64,000 nucleotides of DNA from Ascocoryne sarcoides NRRL 50072 (taxonomy: Eukaryota; Ascomycota; Leotiomycetes; Helotiales; Gelatinodiscaceae). Position 1 is the stretch's first letter; each line of letters opens with the position of its first letter. The notes beneath the pieces are model-generated. The model was not told the DNA's origin and did no database searches. It saw nothing but the letters and a program-made list of their open reading frames with translations. Made by a program: the position numbers and the translations under genes. Where the stretch lies: the NCBI GenBank assembly GCA_000328965.1, contig KB205945.1, positions 2,527,543 through 2,591,542 on the forward strand. Reading direction: 5' to 3'. This document shows positions 35,015 through 47,482 of the stretch, in pieces.

Positions 35015-36878
35015 ATGGATCCAGGCAGGAGAGCCCTGATATCTGGCCGCCGTTCTCCCCCAAGGGACATCACAAGCCCGAGACGAGACAGGAACGCGCG
35101 AATCTCCAAACCCAGTCGACAGACAGATTCAGGAAGCAGGACCCCCGATTTCCGGCCACGAATTAATCAGTCGCTTGAGGACGAGCAGACGCGTAAGTGG
35201 GTTGCGCAGGAGGACGTCTTTGTGCTCAGGCAGGCCAAAAAGAAGGCCGACATTCGAGTGCGCGAAGGACGAGCGAAGCCGATTGACTGGCTGGCCGTTA
35301 TTCTTCGAGTCATCGATCCAGATAGGGATCTCCTGGAAGACGACGAGGAAGAAGTTCAGTGCGATGTGGTAGACCCGGAGGGCGTGTTTGAAGGGCTCGA
35401 CGATGCACAACTGGCAGAGCTGGACAAGGATATTTCTTCCTACATGGCTCTGGAGACGAACACGAAGAATCAGGATTATTGGAAGACTATGCAAATCATA
35501 TGCAATGACCGTCGCCAGAAGCTGAAACCCATCGGCCCCGAAGAACGCGCTGTGAGTTCCGTTGCCAGCGATGTTGATAAGCTACTGGGACCCAAGACGT
35601 ACGAGCAGTTGGAGACATTGGAGAAACAGATCAGAGCGAAATTGCGATCCAACGAACCGATTGATGTTGATTATTGGGAGCAACTGTTGCGGAGTCTACT
35701 GATCTGGAAGGCAAAGGCGAAGCTCAAGAAAGTCTATCAATCGGTACTCGACAGCCGACTGGATACGCTGCGCAAGGAACAGCAAGACGATGCCGAGGCC
35801 GTTAAATTGAAAATGCAGGAAATACTTGCAAGTCCACTGCAGGTCATGAATGAGGCCTCCGAGAGGCCGAGCGAGGGTGCCGATGTCTCACAAGTCGTCC
35901 GACGACTGCCGTCTTTTGCATATTCAAAGCAGCACGATCCCGAGCCCCTCCTCAAATTACATACCGAGGATAGATCGAGTGAGGTTGTTGACGAGTCGGT
36001 GTTCCTCGAAAAAGTTGTCGGGGAACGTCGGAAAATTCTAAAACTTGGATACATTCCCATGCGACAGCAAAGCAGTGAAAAAGGCACTGCTTCAAGCAGC
36101 AAGATAATTGCATCGCCCGCTGTTGGTGTTGCTCCCCCCGGCACCCAACGCTTCTCAACAGCTGTCAACGAAGACTTTTCCCAGGCGACAAAAGCCTTGT
36201 ACGAGAGGGAAGCTGCTCGAGGAATTGACGAAGACGAGGAGATTTTTACTGCAGAGGAAGCGGTGACAACAGTTCCACAGTGGGCAGACAAATACCGGCC
36301 CCGAAAACCTCGTTATTTCAACAGGGTGCAAATGGGGTATGAATGGAACAAATACAATCAAACCCACTATGACCATGATAATCCGCCTCCAAAGGTTGTT
36401 CAAGGATACAAGTTCAACATCTTCTACCCTGACTTGATCGACAAAACCAAAGCCCCGACCTTCAAGATTATCCGCGAACACGGTCGTAAGCGCGGGGAGT
36501 CATTTGCGCCAGCAGGAGAAGAAGATACATGCCTGATCCGCTTCATTGCCGGGCCCCCATACGAAGACATTGCTTTTCGCATCGTCGACAAGGAATGGGA
36601 TTACAGCGCCAAGAGAGACCGAGGTTTCCGTAGCAGTTTTGACAAGGTATGGTTTTTTGTTTTTCTTTTTTACGCGAGAGTGAAATCATCGAGCGCCTCA
36701 GCAGATGATCCCCAGCTCTACTCAATCTTCCTCTCGAGCATCGGTGCACCAAAGCTAATTCTCATGCACAGGGCATTCTTCAACTCCACTTCCAGTACAA
36801 AAAGGTATGCAGCAATCATCCCAATTCTATTACCAAATTATTTGCTTACTTGCCATTTAGATATACTACCGGAAATGA
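35015..36878 (+). CDS. Cactin, spliceosome-associated splicing factor
   Basis: Exons 35015-36646, 36772-36804 and 36861-36878 give 560 residues, ending GILQLHFQYKK then IYYRK. The last exon encodes only five residues. Cactin (S. pombe Cay1) associates with late spliceosomes and supports efficient splicing. The N-terminus is Arg/Ser-rich (RSPPRDITSPRRDRNARISK). The conserved middle domain follows (DVFVLRQAKKKADIRVREGR, IDWLAVILRVID, DYWKTMQIICNDRR, VDYWEQLLRSLLIWKAKAKL). The highly conserved C-terminal domain is complete: WADKYRPRKPRYFNRVQMGY, NKYNQTHYDHDNPPPKVVQG, YKFNIFYPDLIDKTKAPTFK, CLIRFIAGPPYEDIAFRIVD, EWDYSAKRDRGFRSSFDKG. The intron-containing 3' end must be spliced correctly, because reading through gives an unrelated tail. 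Confidence 0.95.
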
Positions 36879-37965
36879 TTGCTTGAGATTTACTTGCAAA
36901 GGAGAAACCGAGGCATAGACTTGGGAAGTAATGTATCTATTAGGCGGTTTAAAAATGGAATTCTCACTAGTCCCAGATCCGAATCATCGTACATGGCACG
37001 TGTTTCGTGTTGGACGAAATCCCCTTGCCGTTCAGACCGTTTTTCTGCGCGTCGCAGTAGCTCCCACCGCAGCAAGGCAAGCCATGATTCTGTACGCACT
37101 GAAATCGGAAAAAGGAGAATCGTTGGCCGGCTCAAAAGCTTCTTAATTGTGAAAGTGGTCGCGTTGATTTCTATGGTCGATGAGTGGCGCCAGTGCTGCA
37201 GGCAGAGCTCCTTTCCCGGAGTAGCTTCATAGTGGCTACCTGCGGCCTCGTCTGCCAATCTTTTTTGGCAATCCTGGTCTACTCCCGGTGCTTCCCCTTA
37301 TTGCACAACGTCAGATATCGAGGAGATAAACCCAAAGCGCTAAGTCGTGTGGGAAATGGGCTGAAAAGCCACACATACATTCTAGCGTACTTCTAGAAGC
37401 GGGTTCAAAAAATATGTTGAGCCACCCAACGGTCGCATGATTGTAAGTTGGCTTGCCTGCTCGAGGCTGGCGGTGGTACAGGGCAAGATCCTATTCCTCT
37501 TCTCCTTCTCTGACAACCTGTTCCCTAGCGTAATGCAACCTTCCGCATCATTGTGTGCAACGGCATCCAGCTTTTGGTGGACTTGCCTTGCCTGCTATTT
37601 AGTGAGAATTCCGACGATAGATAGCAAGCGATTGCTTTAGACCCTCTGAATAGAAGACTTCTTTTATGTTACATTCCGCTACAAACGAAGGCTTGCATCA
37701 CACATGATGAGCTTGTGCCCATGCGTTGTCATCGCCATCCTGCATGCCCTGTCATTATGGCCTTCTCCGGTTAGATACCGGCCTTGAGGTAGATACTCTT
37801 GTTGAATATCTACGTCTGATTTCCTTTGCTATTCCCAATTCTTCGAAATCTCCGACTCGATCCCTGTTATTCTTGTCATACAATACAGCAATCCATCTTG
37901 AAAGGACCAGCTCATCTCCTAGCCACATCACAGATTGTAAAGTCTGTTTCCAGTTGACGCTTACT
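36879..37965. other. Spacer between Cactin and the forkhead gene
   Basis: About 1.1 kb in tandem orientation. It should hold the forkhead promoter and 5' UTR. The forkhead frame stays open back to an ATG at 37726, but those 80 codons lack conserved features. A CACGTG occurs at about 36998-37003. No other gene was seen. Confidence 0.45.
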
Positions 37966-39431
37966 ATGAATTCGGGGCAATGTCATCGTCGCCCTCAGTT
38001 TCAGTTTCACGGCAGTTTGGACATGCATTCTCCATATACCGAGAGCCCCGAATCACCAGCACAAACCTACCCATTCTCTTTTGATGGGCTTCCTCGAGCA
38101 CCTGGGCAACACTTTTTAACGGTTGCCTCACCACCACCAAACCCGTATTCAAGCAGCTACAACATCTCAAATCCGATGTCGATGTCCCCATCTCCAAGTC
38201 TATGGGCTGGCCCGTCTCAGGTCTCAACAAATCTTGAAGACCTAAACAACAGCCTTTGTTACAATTACTCACCAAATACTGGGAGCAACGAGCCATATTG
38301 CGGTCCTTACGTACGGAATGGACCCTATAACTACACTAGCGTACCTCGTACCATGCCATACGAACCGGGGTTTCCTAATGAGGATAACATGTCGCTTGAG
38401 AATCTAGAACCTTCACTATACCTAGACCCCAACAAGTCTGGGATTCCAAATGTATCGATAGGTAGATATGGGGTGACGGATGAGTCTCTGAATTCCTCTA
38501 GTGCCTTCCAAAGACCGAGCTCAAGGGAAGAGGGCAATGCCATGGGCAATGAAGCTCTACCATTCGAAAGTCGGCAACATTCCTATAGGATTCCGTCGAG
38601 CGATTCGGATGTCAGTGGTCACAGTTCGCGCGAAACGACCGCGGTCGATGCCGAAGATATTGGCACTGTTGAGCCGTACGCAAAACAAATCTACAGGGCC
38701 TTGATGAGTGTGTCAAATCACTCCATGGTGTTGCAAGAGATATACCAATGGTTTCGCGAAAATACGACGAGGGGAAGTTCGGACTCGAAGGGCTGGATGA
38801 ATAGCATTCGGCATAACTTGTCGATGAATGCAGTAAGCCTTTCTCAGCCCATGCCCTGTCAAGCTATGCTCACACTCAATAGGCGTTCAAGAAAACGGAG
38901 CGAAAAGTTCCTAGTGATGAAACTAAAAAGTCTACTGAGTGGGTTCTTGAAGACTTCGCAGTCAAAGATGGTGTGCAATCCACCACTCGATACCGGAAAG
39001 GAAACGGGATGAAGAAGTTCAAGTCGGACAATCCAGCTCCAGCTCGACAAAGCTCTGGCCGAAAGGGAGGCATATGCGCAAGCAAGACTAAGCTGCAACG
39101 GCAAAGAATCAAGGAAGACCAGACAGAAATCCGAACGGCTCAAAGATTCGACCGTGTCAGGCGTTCCCAGTTTCGGTCCCAAGGCAGCCCTCAAACCGGA
39201 GACAAGAGGCAGAGGTCCCCCGTAACGCCTCCGAGCATGGAACACACTGCCCAATCTGCTTCAAGCCCTTACTTTCTTCCCAAGGCCGAGCATTACGATG
39301 TCCCTTTCGAAGATATCTGCAGTCTACAAGATGTTCAAGCGGTATGCATCGACGAAAGCAGTCCACTCTTCAGCAACGGCCAGGACTCCTATTTTCCCAG
39401 TGGCCATATTCTGGCCAATAACGCTTACTAA
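37966..39431 (+). CDS. Forkhead-domain transcription factor
   Basis: Exons 37966-38832 and 38883-39431 (intron 50 nt, inside the DNA-binding domain) give 471 residues. The forkhead/winged-helix domain spans about residues 234-330: EPYAKQIYRALMSVSNHSMV, LQEIYQWFRENT, then the recognition helix GWMNSIRHNLSMNAAFKKTE, followed by wing-like STEWVLEDFAVKDG and a basic end (TRYRKGNGMKKFKSD). The N-terminal 230 residues are Ser/Pro/Tyr/Asn-rich and disordered, like an activation region. The C-terminus is basic then Ser/Pro-rich. The start MNSGQCHRRPQFQFHGSLDM is preferred over 37726. It binds DNA by family knowledge; target genes and the particular fungal orthologue group cannot be told from sequence. 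Confidence 0.92.
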
Positions 39432-42400
39432 TCAAAACAGTGTATTAGAGCCGGGGAGGGGAGGCGGGGGGAGGCTTTTTGAATATTGTGGCGTGTGCAG
39501 TGGAGGCCCTCTGTTTGAGACAACATAGATGCGTTGCTTTTCTTCTTCAAAATCACGGCAAAGGGGCGTGGACATGGGGACTGGGAACGGGGAGCGATTG
39601 ATGAGTTGCGTGTAATGGCTTGTTTCGTCTTGTGGATCTAGCCATGCCTTCTTTCAAGGAGGGTGTGTGTGCTTGCGTGCTCAAACATTCAAGCACGCAA
39701 GGTTCTAATTTCAGGAGGAGGAGGAGGAGGAGGAGGAGAAAGACATAGCTGGGGTGTATTGGCAGCTGGAAAAGAGGTAGCAGCTCGAATAGCAAGTTTC
39801 AATCATAATGTGTGTTGACAAGCTAGTCAAACTCGGGAAAGATGGAGCGAGCTCCAAGTGACAGATGTAGAACCTGAGGACTCTCCTCATCAGATTAAGA
39901 GCAACCCCCGCGGCCTCTGCAGATCCGCGTATGCATCCCGCCCAAAGCATGGCAAGAAGGCACCCATAGAGATCGCTTCAGCTACACAGACCGGAGAGCT
40001 GGAAACATAAATAAACGTACTGTACCATGGAAACACCTCCACCCTCCCCCCCTCCACCTCCTACCCCTGATATCTCCTCGCCGTCTCATCGTGGTTTCCA
40101 CGTAATGGGACGGAAGCCATCCAGCGTACTGAGTGACATCGGTTTGAGAGTCCTCACATCGCACGGGCGGTTCAATAGTTCGGGTTCGGGTGGGGGGGGG
40201 GGTCGGGAGAAACGCCGTGAGAAAAGGGAGTGGTTGTACGGCATCTTTTGACAGTCCTGGTTTTCCGGAAGCTCGATGGTTCGACCTTGAGCGCCCTGCG
40301 GCACGGAACTTTGCTTTTTGGTGTGCGGATTTGACTTCCTTTTCGGAGTTGCGTAATTGGGTGGGATGGCATCGAGAGATATGTTTCAAGTTGAGAGGAG
40401 GGCCGAAGCGAGGATCGTTCGTTTGGGGGTTCCCGCGTTGGATTGCCTGAAGAAGGATGTTTTCCAGTAGGTTGGAAAGGTTGGAGATTAAATTCTTCTA
40501 TGTGGAATTTGTTACCAAGTGGAGAACGGGTTTAAGATACCATTCCCATATCACTTCACAAGTTTACACTATGCAATATAAATAGGTCCGTACAGTAGAT
40601 CACCTATTCATGGTCTGTAAATCGTCTGTGAACTGGTCCTTGGTAGGTGCAGGATGCCCCGATGCTCTACTTCAATATTGTTCTAGAAGCGCAGGATCTC
40701 CTGCCGACCTTTCTCATAAACCAAACCATCCATGAGATCTATGTGCTACGGAACCCATACCGTGGTTCCAGAGGAAAGCAATGGGGTTCTTGTGGACTTC
40801 CGAATGCAGTTACAAGTTTCTGGACGAAGTTCCCAAGTGACACAAAGAACGTAATGGGCTTGTTTACTCCCCTGAAGCTGCTCTCCTCCCGAGCTCGTGT
40901 TGTATGAGGCGGCCCGAGCATCTCCATCTCCTGCCCGCGAGGACCTCTCATCTTCACCCTCCAGCTCCCTCCATTTCCGAAACATCTCCCTCCTTGAGAA
41001 GCCATGGCCGTCGTCTGACCCTCGCTGCATAACTCCCACACTAGTTTCCCGGGCTGGCTCGGCCCGCCTGTTCAATCTCCTATATTTCTTCTTTGCCAGG
41101 ATTTCGAGAGCGGGATCCGGGAAGGCTGGAGCAGTCCCGGGAAATGGGGATGAGGGAACCGTTTTTATTTCTGTCGGAAAGGATGTATCAGAATAGGCCT
41201 TATGTGAGAGGTGATAGGCGGGAGCGATGGGAGATCTTCTCGTGGGCCTGCATGGAATTCTTGATCGAGCTTGGGATGTGGCTCATATGCCGTTGTAGAA
41301 GGTTGTCGTACATGATGGCTGGGTCAGCTTCTTGCGCTTAGGCATGGTGATGCGCGTGTGGCGCTTCAGTTGCTTCTTTCGCTTTCTTTTCTCGCGGGGT
41401 CAACTCCTCTTGGTTATTTCTTCTGCCGCTATCTGCTCTTTTGCCTCGAGCCGTGAGATCTATCAATATTGGGACAAATACGGAACCTCCACAACAGGCC
41501 TCTGGATGCTGGTAATAAGAACAAACTCTTCGAAGAATATGCAGCAATCGCTTTTTTGGGATATTTGGGCTTATGAAAGGGATTGAACTCAAGCCAATGT
41601 TGCACACTTCGTTAATGTGTATCATTCGGGGTAAGGTCGACAGCTTGGAAGTGTTGTTGTGGAGTCGAAGAATCATCTCGCGCTCTTTGCTTTGCCGAGC
41701 TTGTACTGGGCACGGAAAGTTAGCCGTAGCCACGCGAGGGGGCTTTTCTTTTTGTAAAAGCTGTTTGAAAAGCGGCCCAAATGTGGAACAGTTGATTCTA
41801 GTTTGAATGATTAAGCGCTTCCCCGTATCTGAAATACCGGTCTCTCACGCCGAGTAGCTTTGCTCGAGCCCAGACGTCATGTCACACAATCTACGGCTGG
41901 CTTATTGTCCGCCCAATCTCCTCCCCCATTGGCTTAAGGCTTCTTATTCACCGTCCAACCACTACCACAAAGACAAACAAGAACCTCTTCTAGATACCTT
42001 CCGTGTAAAGTCTAGATAGGAGTTTACCTTGAAATATCCCAGATCTAGAGATTTTGTACGACCAATCGGTCGGAATCATTGTTCCAATTCCACCAATGGC
42101 AGTTTGTCCACGCGGTGGACGTCTCCTTCAAAACATTTAATTTAATTTAATATATATTACCAGCAGCGAATAATATCGAACGGTACAATTTTCGAGCGAA
42201 GCTTCGAATGCGGGGATCAGGAGGCTCACTCAATCCCCGCATCAAGCAGGAAGCGGAGAAGCTGGGGAATCAGCGGTTCCTCGCCTTCCACCACCATGAT
42301 TGGTGCAAAGGGTCTGTCGAGACTAGATTATCCTTCACATGTATTTGCGTGCTTTGTCTGATTTTTATACTATCCGGAATAATCCCATGGTTTTCATTCT

Positions 42401-42552
42401 AATCTCACTTCGATGACGATTGAAAATTTAAGGGGTGGACGGACTTTGATTATCACAATATATTGCATAAATAAAGTCATATTTCCCGGGTTGAAGGCAG
42501 GTAGGGCTCTTACTCTTTTCTCCCTGTAGCCCAAGTCATTCTTCGTATCAGT
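39432..42552. other. 3.1-kb region without a confident gene
   Basis: A (GGA)n tract lies at about 39715-39738 and a poly-G tract near 40190-40201. The minus strand between 41200 and 41733 has two successive open frames in the same phase separated by one TAA, which could be a decayed or intron-containing small gene. The remaining frames are compositional. The region just before 42553 is the polygalacturonase promoter, with no clear motif assigned. Confidence 0.4.
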
Positions 42553-44086
42553 ATGCGGTGTCAGTTTCTACCTCTGCTGGCCATTTTGCCATTCTCGTCT
42601 TCAATTGCAATTACAAAGCCCGTCTGGAATACACTTGAGCAATGGGATAGCAAACTAAAAGAAAGAAACGTTCCGCAGCATACATCCCCAAGACCATCAG
42701 TGTCGTGCTTCCCCAAGAAACCATCCAAGCCTCAGCCACCTTCTCCCCCCAGAGAGAAAGTGTGCTACGTTCGAAGTCATAACGACAGTATTACTGATGA
42801 CTCTGAATACATTCTTTCTGCACTGCACTCTTGCAATAATGGCGGTCATGTCGTGTTCAAGGAGGGACTGAAATACACTATCGGAACTGCCCTTGATCTG
42901 ACCTTCCTCAATCATATTGATATCGGTAACTTCACCTATCATCCGAGGTCATGAAAAGTATAACTGACAAAGAATTTTCAGATGTGCAATCATATATCCA
43001 CTTTTCAAATGACACGACATACTGGCAAACCAACTCATTCAAATTCATCTTCCAAAATGTGACATCATTCTTCAAACTTGGAGGTAATGATGTTAACATT
43101 TATGGAGGTGGGACTATCGATGGGAATGGGCAGATATGGTACGACCTGTATGCCAAAGACATCTATACCCTCCGGCCTGTTTTGATTGGCATTGATGGTC
43201 TTCACAATTCGGTTCTCAGCAATTTAGTGCTTCGATACTCCCCTGAGTATTATCACTTTATCGCGAACTCGACCAATGTTATCTTTGATAATATAAATAT
43301 TGCGGGAGCATCTAAGAGCGCCAACATTGCAAAGAACACAGATGGGTGGGACACTTACCGAAGTTCTGACATCGTGATACAGAATTCAGTCATCGTTAAT
43401 GGAGATGGTTGGTAACTTTCAAATCCCTCTAAAATCCTGGCTAATAGATCTAGATTGTGTGTCGTTTAAGCCGAACAGCACTAACATTCTCGTCCAAAAC
43501 CTCCAATGTACTGGGTCGCATGGGATTTCCGTCGGCTCTTTAGGCCAATATGTTGGAGAATACGATATTGTGAAAGACGTCTACGTTTACAATGTATCGT
43601 TGCACAATGCAAGCGTGAGTCCCTTGATTGATTGTGAAAGCCGACAGAAATTGACAGAAGCAGGATGGAGCACGAATAAAAGTCTGGCCCAATTCCCCTA
43701 CAGCATTGAGCGGTGATCTCCAAGGAGGTGGAGGGAGTGGCATGGTCAATAATATTACTTACGATACCATATTCGTCGATAACGTTGACTATGCCATCGA
43801 GGTTGATCAGTGTTATGGTCAATCCAACCTAACGCTTTGCCTTCTATATCCATCGCCGCTCACCATCACGGATATTTTATTCAAAAATTTCTATGGGAAG
43901 ACAAGCACGAAATATCAGCCTGAGATTGGAACGTTCGCTTGTTCTAGCAGTACAGTTTGCAACAATATTGTGGCTGAGAATATCAACGTTTTGAGTCCGA
44001 ATGGGACGGATACGGCGTATTGTCAGAATGTAGATGAGACAGTTTTAGATGTGGTTTGTTCGACCGTATGGAAGGGCTTCAATTAA
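42553..44086 (+). CDS. Secreted exo-polygalacturonase, GH28
   Basis: Four exons: 42553-42925, 42982-43407, 43454-43614 and 43664-44086, all phases consistent, giving 460 residues. The N-terminus MRCQFLPLLAILPFSSSIA is a secretion signal. GH28 enzymes hydrolyse alpha-1,4-galacturonan in pectin; this subfamily removes terminal galacturonic acid. All catalytic motifs are intact: NTDGWD, GDDCVSF (the splice joins GD to DC), GSHGISVGSLGQY, and RIKVW (the splice creates SDGARIK). The parallel beta-helix signatures and the C-terminal FACSSSTVCNNIVAENINVL are typical of fungal exo-PGs. Many N-x-S/T sites suggest glycosylation. Unspliced reading breaks the gene into pieces, but no lesion is present. 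It supports a plant-associated or saprotrophic lifestyle. Confidence 0.93.
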
Positions 44087-44973
44087 AAAGACTATAAGGT
44101 GTTTCAAGTATAAATTTGTACAATTACATCCAGGCATCCTTTATTTCAACTTGCCAGTTTCTGATGGGATTCAAACATCGCAATCTTCTGGAAGATCATG
44201 AAGGCTTAGATTTCAAGAGACCTAGATAAACAGAAATGGATCTTGAAGACCTGCTTGCCACAATGAGACTTAACTTAGGGAACCATATCTTGCTCCTCTA
44301 GAGTAATATTTTAGTCTTGAATTTGTGAAGTATCCTAGCAGCTCAGTCTATGGTCCCGGCGGTCAAGACTATCTGAAAAATCCTACTGGAACCAGCACAG
44401 ACAAGAGCTCATACGTAGTATTTCACGCCCTTACTTATCCAGCAGACTGGCGGTAGTGTTAAGACGACTCGCGGACGAAATCTGCAGACAACAATAATTT
44501 TAAGGATAACTTAGAGCGAATATCCAAGGAAGCTATTTCCCTGGACCCTTTTTTGTAAGCGGATATCTACCAAGATGAGTAGTGGCACACTTCACACTCG
44601 GGCCTCGGGCATGCATGAGTTGACATACATTTAGTACAACAGCTGGAAATACATTTGGCGGCGATTTCACTTTAAGATGTATGTACCAAAATCAACTCAT
44701 CAAATCCCCCCTTTTTCCATTTCGCTATAAAGTTGTACTCGGCCTAACTCTAGCACGGCTGACTAAGTCAAGACCGTTATCGTGTAACCTTCGTCCGCCT
44801 CACTGCATGATCTTTGGGGCTTTACACTACTTGTTTTGTACGCCTTGAATCATGGCCCCAAATATATTATATCTGTAGTATACCGTCCGACTTCAACCCC
44901 CACAGCTCCACAGCGTCGCCGGACGACGCGTCAATTTCCTCCATTTCGGTGAGCGTAAAGAGTTCCTCACACT
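44087..44973. other. Spacer between polygalacturonase and XLF genes
   Basis: About 890 bp in tandem orientation. It holds the polygalacturonase 3' flank and the XLF 5' region. No gene or repeat was seen. Confidence 0.5.
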
Positions 44974-46959
44974 ATGAGTTGGAAGCCCCTTCAGCTCTCC
45001 GCATCCGCGGCCGCCCATCTACCACCCCTCCTCATCGCAAATAGCTTCACCGCAGGAGCATTTAGTGTCCACTTGACAGACCTCACCCATATATGGAGCG
45101 AATCGTTGAGCAGGAACGAGATCATCAAGCGCAGCCGGAAAGAAGCCACGAGTATCGATCCCAGCGATGATGATCAGTTTCGGATTTTCTTAGACAAGAT
45201 CCAAGTAGGGCTTGCAGGAGGGGAAAATACAACATTATCCCTGACCATAGGGACAGGAGGGAAACAGCCCGCCCTTATTCTCAATGTCAGCGTTGAACTC
45301 CCGGGCGGCCTAGCCGCACTCGAATGGCCCATCCAATTATCTACAGTCTCACAAGAGTTATTGACAAGCCAGTTAACTATACCTCTAGTGCGAGCACAGC
45401 ATAAGCATATGCAGGAGATCACGAGTCTAGTAAATAGACTAAAGGAGAAGGATAATGTCATACAGAAGCTGCTGGACAAATTGGAGGGGCAGGGCGTGGA
45501 TGTAGGCCAAGTGTTCCCTCAAGCTGCGGGGAAAGCAGGGCGGAAGAGGGATAGAAAGAAAGCTGATGAGAGAGTGAAAGGTCTCGGGGCTTTTGATATG
45601 GATGCTTGGCAAAATAGTTTGCCCAACGAAACTGCTGAAGATATGGCGCAATTGCTACAAGAAGCGTTTCCAAGAGACGGCGAGGAACGCATACACCCAG
45701 ATGACAAAATTCTTATTCCAAAGGAGCAAGAAACGTGGTGGGATAGTATTCAAGGTATCACCATCGGTCTTGATTCGGGAAAGATATCTACAAGTGGAAT
45801 GGTCAAAACCAACAAAGCACAGCTAAAACCCAAGCCGACGGTAAAAGATTCCAGTGATGTTGATTCCGATTTCCAGGTGCAAGCAACACCTCCCCGTCTG
45901 CGCAATGCCGCAAATCATGTCGTGCCGAAAGCCATGGCAGATGACTCGACTGAGGACGATGATGATCTCGACGCTTCTTCACAGCGCTCAAAAATACCAG
46001 ACAGTTTTCCGGTGTCGCTTCCGGATGTTGCACTTCCCTCTAAACCAAAGAATATCAAGACCATTGGGGGGAAAAGAGCAACATCGAAAATCGATGTGGC
46101 ACCTCGCGTAGAAGATGAGAGCACAGCGGATGAAGATAGTCTCCTGCCTCTCAGGAGGAAAATCCGACCCCCCATATCTACCAGGGTTGCCGCTTCAAGA
46201 GAAGATAGCACGGAAGACGAAGATCTCCTACCTCAAATGCCAACCTCTAGGAGGAAAACGAACCCTAAAGCTTTAGTATCACCAGAAAAGGACGACGAAA
46301 GCGCAGAAGATGAAAATCATGTCCCTCAAAGGTCAGCCCCTAGAAGAAAAGCAAACCGCAAAGCCCTATCCCCCAAAGAAAAGGAGAATGAAAGTACAGA
46401 AGATGGAGCTTCTTCCTCTGAAGCGTCAATGCTCCAGAAGAAGCCTGTCTTGCCCGTCACAAACAAGTCTGTCGTGAAACCAAAAAAAGTGTTAGGTAAA
46501 ATTGGTGGAAAGAAAAGTGCACCCCCTCTAGAGCCAGAGCATGGATCTGAGCCTGAGCCTGAACATGTCTCGCCTCCTCGAAAGGCGTCTCTCGCTCCCG
46601 AGGTAGTAAAGCCTAAAAAGGGAAAATTTACTATCGGTGGTAAGAAGAAGCCAACAGAACCTATAGCAGCACCCGAACAAGCTCTAATACTCTCTGATAC
46701 TCCACCACCAACCGTGACTCCAGAGAAAAGAAAGATTGGCCATATTGGCCACGAACGTACACCTGCAGCTGCTGATAAAACATCCGAGCAAGCAGAAGAG
46801 GCAGACCAAGCCAGGGGACGAGTTCCCATCAGGCAGAAAGAGGAAAATATCGAGATCCGAGAAACGTCAATGGAGAGAGCCAATAGAAGACGGCAAGAAT
46901 TGAAACGGGAGTTGGAGCAGAAAGCGCAAGCGCCCGTCAAGAAGAAGCGGAGGTTTTGA
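44974..46959 (+). CDS. nej1: XLF/Cernunnos (Nej1) non-homologous end-joining factor
   Basis: A single-exon frame of 661 residues starting MSWKPLQLSASAAAHLPPLL. XLF/Nej1 stimulates ligase IV-XRCC4 to join broken DNA ends. Residues 1-130 form the head domain (LLIANSFTAGAFSVHLTDLT, HIWSESLSRNEIIKRSRKEA, LEWPIQLSTVSQELLTSQLT). A coiled coil at about 135-170 (RAQHKHMQEITSLVNRLKEK) follows, then the conserved LGAFDMDAWQNSL segment and WWDSIQGI. The remaining 400 residues are acidic/basic low complexity with repeated EDESTADED-type and RRKTNPKA-type blocks. The extreme C-terminus, APVKKKRRF, is a basic peptide resembling the Ku-binding motif of XLF. The protein is longer than human XLF (299) but ascomycete homologues are commonly extended. 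Convergent with Ntr2. Confidence 0.88.
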   Translation: MSWKPLQLSASAAAHLPPLLIANSFTAGAFSVHLTDLTHIWSESLSRNEIIKRSRKEATSIDPSDDDQFRIFLDKIQVGLAGGENTTLSLTIGTGGKQPALILNVSVELPGGLAALEWPIQLSTVSQELLTSQLTIPLVRAQHKHMQEITSLVNRLKEKDNVIQKLLDKLEGQGVDVGQVFPQAAGKAGRKRDRKKADERVKGLGAFDMDAWQNSLPNETAEDMAQLLQEAFPRDGEERIHPDDKILIPKEQETWWDSIQGITIGLDSGKISTSGMVKTNKAQLKPKPTVKDSSDVDSDFQVQATPPRLRNAANHVVPKAMADDSTEDDDDLDASSQRSKIPDSFPVSLPDVALPSKPKNIKTIGGKRATSKIDVAPRVEDESTADEDSLLPLRRKIRPPISTRVAASREDSTEDEDLLPQMPTSRRKTNPKALVSPEKDDESAEDENHVPQRSAPRRKANRKALSPKEKENESTEDGASSSEASMLQKKPVLPVTNKSVVKPKKVLGKIGGKKSAPPLEPEHGSEPEPEHVSPPRKASLAPEVVKPKKGKFTIGGKKKPTEPIAAPEQALILSDTPPPTVTPEKRKIGHIGHERTPAAADKTSEQAEEADQARGRVPIRQKEENIEIRETSMERANRRRQELKRELEQKAQAPVKKKRRF

Positions 46960-47482
46960 ATGTGAATGAGAAATATACCCCATGTAACGACGATATGAGA
47001 ACGGACTTGTGTTAATGAAAGGATAATGTAATCGGCATTGCGTGATATGAGAATTTAGTATTTGAGGGCAGCAGTGCCTTGACATCAGGATGAAATACCT
47101 AGCATTCCTAACCCTATGTCTTAGAAGCGATTTGCAGTAGTTCTGTTGGTTCTTTTACACTTTAACCTGACTAAGAACTTGAGCCATCATTTTAAAAGGT
47201 TGCAGCGTAGTATATGCAGGGAAGAAGTTACGGAGAGGAGTTGCTGGTCGGGTAAAACATGTGGTAAGAATAAGAAGATATTTGCTTCCTACTTTCCTTG
47301 GTCCTACCTTTCCCATCAGGAAACATAAACGACCCAGATATTTCATTTTTTAAACTTTAGCTATTGCTACCTGCAGTACTTTCGAAAACAGCGTGGGCCT
47401 GGGAGTTGAACACAAGATGCATAATTTACAATTATTAAGTGCTTGATTTGATAGATATATAGGTCCATAAAGCTTGATGAGC
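46960..47482. other. Convergent 3' spacer between XLF and Ntr2
   Basis: About 520 bp between two stop codons. Short frames on both strands have no protein character. No terminator structure was identified. Confidence 0.5.

Noticed and set aside
37726..37965. 80-codon N-terminal extension of the forkhead protein
   Set aside because: Open by chance: no conserved or domain-like content, and a better start (MNSGQCHRRPQF) follows. Treated as 5' UTR.
39553..40450. Several overlapping frames on both strands (for example 39982-40389)
   Set aside because: Low-complexity Pro/Arg-rich products, mutually overlapping, over poly-G and GGA tracts, with no consistent exon model.
42553..44086. Polygalacturonase read as a broken pseudogene
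   Set aside because: The apparent frame breaks are three normal introns of 46-56 nt; spliced, all catalytic motifs are intact.
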